Shown here in pieces: positions 62,235 to 64,000 of a stretch of DNA of 64,000 nt. A program made the translations under genes and the position numbers. The stretch comes from Merluccius polli (Eukaryota; Chordata; Actinopteri; Gadiformes; Merlucciidae): positions 1 through 64,000 of the forward strand of contig JAOPHQ010002020.1 of the NCBI GenBank assembly GCA_030340625.1, given 5' to 3'. The notes below the pieces were generated by a model. That model was not told the DNA's origin. It ran no database searches and saw nothing but the letters and a program-made list of their open reading frames with translations. How positions within the stretch are numbered: position 1 is the first letter of the stretch; every line of letters begins with the position of its first letter.

Positions 62235-64000
62235 TAAAGCTCCAAGGAGCGTTGGGCGGGACCTCGCCGAGTCCGTCGGGGCATGTCGTGGATAGTGTCG
62301 CGACAGGTTGGCGTCCGACGCGGTCCATGCAGTGTGCGGTAGACCGGGGCGTTCACAGGGAGACTCGGAGTAGCTAACATTAGGGTTAGGGAATGGCACA
62401 AACGGCATCACAGTTTGACATTCGATTCAACATGGCCAAATTTGACGCCACGCCACGGCCACGCCCTTTGACGTAGAGTCGCAAAGAGCACAATGTTTGT
62501 TCAGCACCATCTTTTGACTGTACTGACCAATTTTAAAGCAGAACAGATGAAATCACTGGGAGGAGTTAGTTCCCAAACATGGGAAAAAATACCACTGAAT
62601 TCAAAATGGCCAAATTTGACGGCACGCCACGGCCACGCCCTTTGACGTAGACTCACAAATAGCACAACTTTTCTCAAGTTATATCTCCTGAGTGTACTGA
62701 AGGATTTTGAAGCCCAAGCGACAACTCCCCTGGGAGGAGTTTGTTGAAATACAACGGCAAAAAAGACGACATTATTGAATATGGCCGACTTTGACAGCAC
62801 CCCACGGCCACGCCCTTCGATGTAGAGTCGCAAATAGCACAAATTATCTCAAGTTCCATCTCTTGAACGTATAAAATAAAAAAGTGAAGCCCAGTCGACA
62901 TATCCACTGGGAGGAGTTTGTTCAAATACGCGGCGAAAATTGAAAAATGACAAAAATAAAAAATAATATATCTGACTTCCGGTGGGTTTTGGGGTATGGG
63001 TCCAAGAGGCTTTTTTGTAGGTCTTGGACTGTTACACGTGCCTACCGAGTTTCATACATATCCGTGAAAAGTGGTGTCGGGGCTGTTTTTTTTATTCCCT
63101 GTAGGGGGCGCTACAACCACGACAAACATGATTTTTGGTACGTGTGCTCGGGGCAGCAGTCTACACGTGTCCTGTGAATTTCATATTCATAACTATTACG
63201 GTCTTTGTAGTGCCTACCGAGTTTCATACATATCCGTGAAAAGTGGTGTCGGGGCTGTTTTTTTTATTCCCTGTAGGGGGCGCAACAACCACGACAAACA
63301 CGATTTTTGGAATGTGAGCTCCGGGCACTAGTCTACACATCTCCTGTGAATTTCATGTTCATAACTATTACGGTCTTTGTACAGTGATTTATGCTGACAT
63401 TAGAGCGCCACCTAGTGGCGGAATTTTTTTCTCCTTTTAAGGAAAGCCTCAGGGAGCCATGGGCTATCATCGTACCAAGTTTCGTTTAAATCGCACTTGC
63501 CGATGTGGAAACTTCTTAATTTTAAAGAGCGCCACCTAGTGGTGATGGTCTGAAAATTTGGACGATGCTTATTGGAGGTATAAGGAACTATTGACCAAAG
63601 TTTGGTGTCGAACGTACATACCGGAGTAGAGAAATTGTCCACTTGCATTTTTGACGTAAAATTTACATAAATTAAAATATTTATAGCGCGCTTATTTTTT
63701 GAAATATCGAAATACTTCCAATTACTTTTGTTCATGGGACAGTCTGGAGATGTTACATATGAAGTTTCCTGCGAATCGGATACAAGCGTACAGCCAAGGG
63801 GGGTCGCTCCACGCGTGAACTATACATACCCCTCCTTTTGCTTCATAGATAAATACCTAAAGCTAAACAAATAAAGTGAGTTAAAAGCGATCCTGAGTCG
63901 GCGGCCTTCTTCCTCAACGAACACATCACAGCTCGGGCCCTAATAATAATTCTTTGAAATACAATAGGTCCTTGCACCATTTGGTGCTCGAGCCCTAATA
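62233..64000. repeat. GCTCCAAGGAGC-headed repeat, diverged relative, runs to window edge
   Basis: Contains internal repeats: cacggccacgccctttgacg at about 62457, 62630 and 62806 (about 175 bp apart), and a duplicated block cctaccgagtttcatacata with tgtagggggcgc (63041-63110 and 63212-63283). agcgccacctagtgg occurs twice (63403, 63528). It ends ggtccttgcaccatttggtg then gagccctaata. No gene. Confidence 0.65.

Noticed and set aside
1..64000. CRISPR, bacterial defence or viral gene cluster
   Set aside because: Introns, splice sites, LTR elements and fish MITEs show a vertebrate nuclear region. The regular repeats are minisatellites or a satellite, with no spacers.

Overview
This window is nuclear DNA of a ray-finned fish, most likely a percomorph teleost. 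One host gene, the 3' part of mical2 (F-actin methionine monooxygenase), runs on the + strand from position 1002 to its stop codon at 40348. Everything else I can identify is transposable-element DNA or simple repeat. Teleost origin is inferred from the mical2 protein sequence and from the mix of elements: Tol2-like hAT MITEs, Harbinger, L2/Rex-type LINE tails, BEL/Pao, Gmr1-like and chromodomain Ty3/gypsy, and DIRS.

Host gene. Sixteen exons can be joined with consistent splice phases and no internal stop (about 884 codons). They encode the C-terminal half of the flavin monooxygenase domain (exons w1-w6), a calponin-homology domain (w7-w8), a linker with two basic nuclear-localisation-like clusters (w9-w13), a LIM domain (w14-w15) and a MICAL2-type tail (w16). 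The upstream exons lie outside the window. A probable 3'UTR runs to tandem AATAAA signals near 42710.

Intron between w2 and w3 (1640-13059). A chromodomain Ty3/gypsy element (1740-12589, minus strand, 5-bp TSD gaaac) fills most of it. Its left LTR was split by a ZBED/SCAND3-like hAT element (about 2078-7494). That element was itself hit by a 1-kb hAT derivative (3959-4974, TSD cctccgca) and a Tol2-like MITE (5532-6830, TSD ggtgttac).

Intron between w13 and w14 (21816-39392). A minus-strand BEL/Pao element is broken by a Gmr1-like Ty3/gypsy element whose integrase lies upstream of reverse transcriptase (22972-28306, TSD catta). It is also broken by a 536-bp copy of part of that same gypsy element (29419-29954), a CAGGGCTCC element (32087-33284) and a Harbinger element (35498-36607).

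Downstream of mical2 (42.7-64 kb). A DIRS retrotransposon spans 45811-59124, with inverted terminal repeats and an internal complementary region that reproduces its circle junction. Two DNA elements are nested in its 5' part. The first (45951-49390, 9-bp TSD) has palindromic TIRs and carries a spliced minus-strand gene I do not recognise. The second (49600-54351, 8-bp TSD gcgtctag) is a giant hAT fold-back with a 151-bp satellite array in one arm. The last 5 kb is an L2-type LINE end plus an unclassified repeat family headed by GCTGCAAGCAGC.

The transposon-derived reading frames are broken, except possibly the unrecognised gene in the palindromic-TIR element. No bacterial, CRISPR or defence-type system is present.
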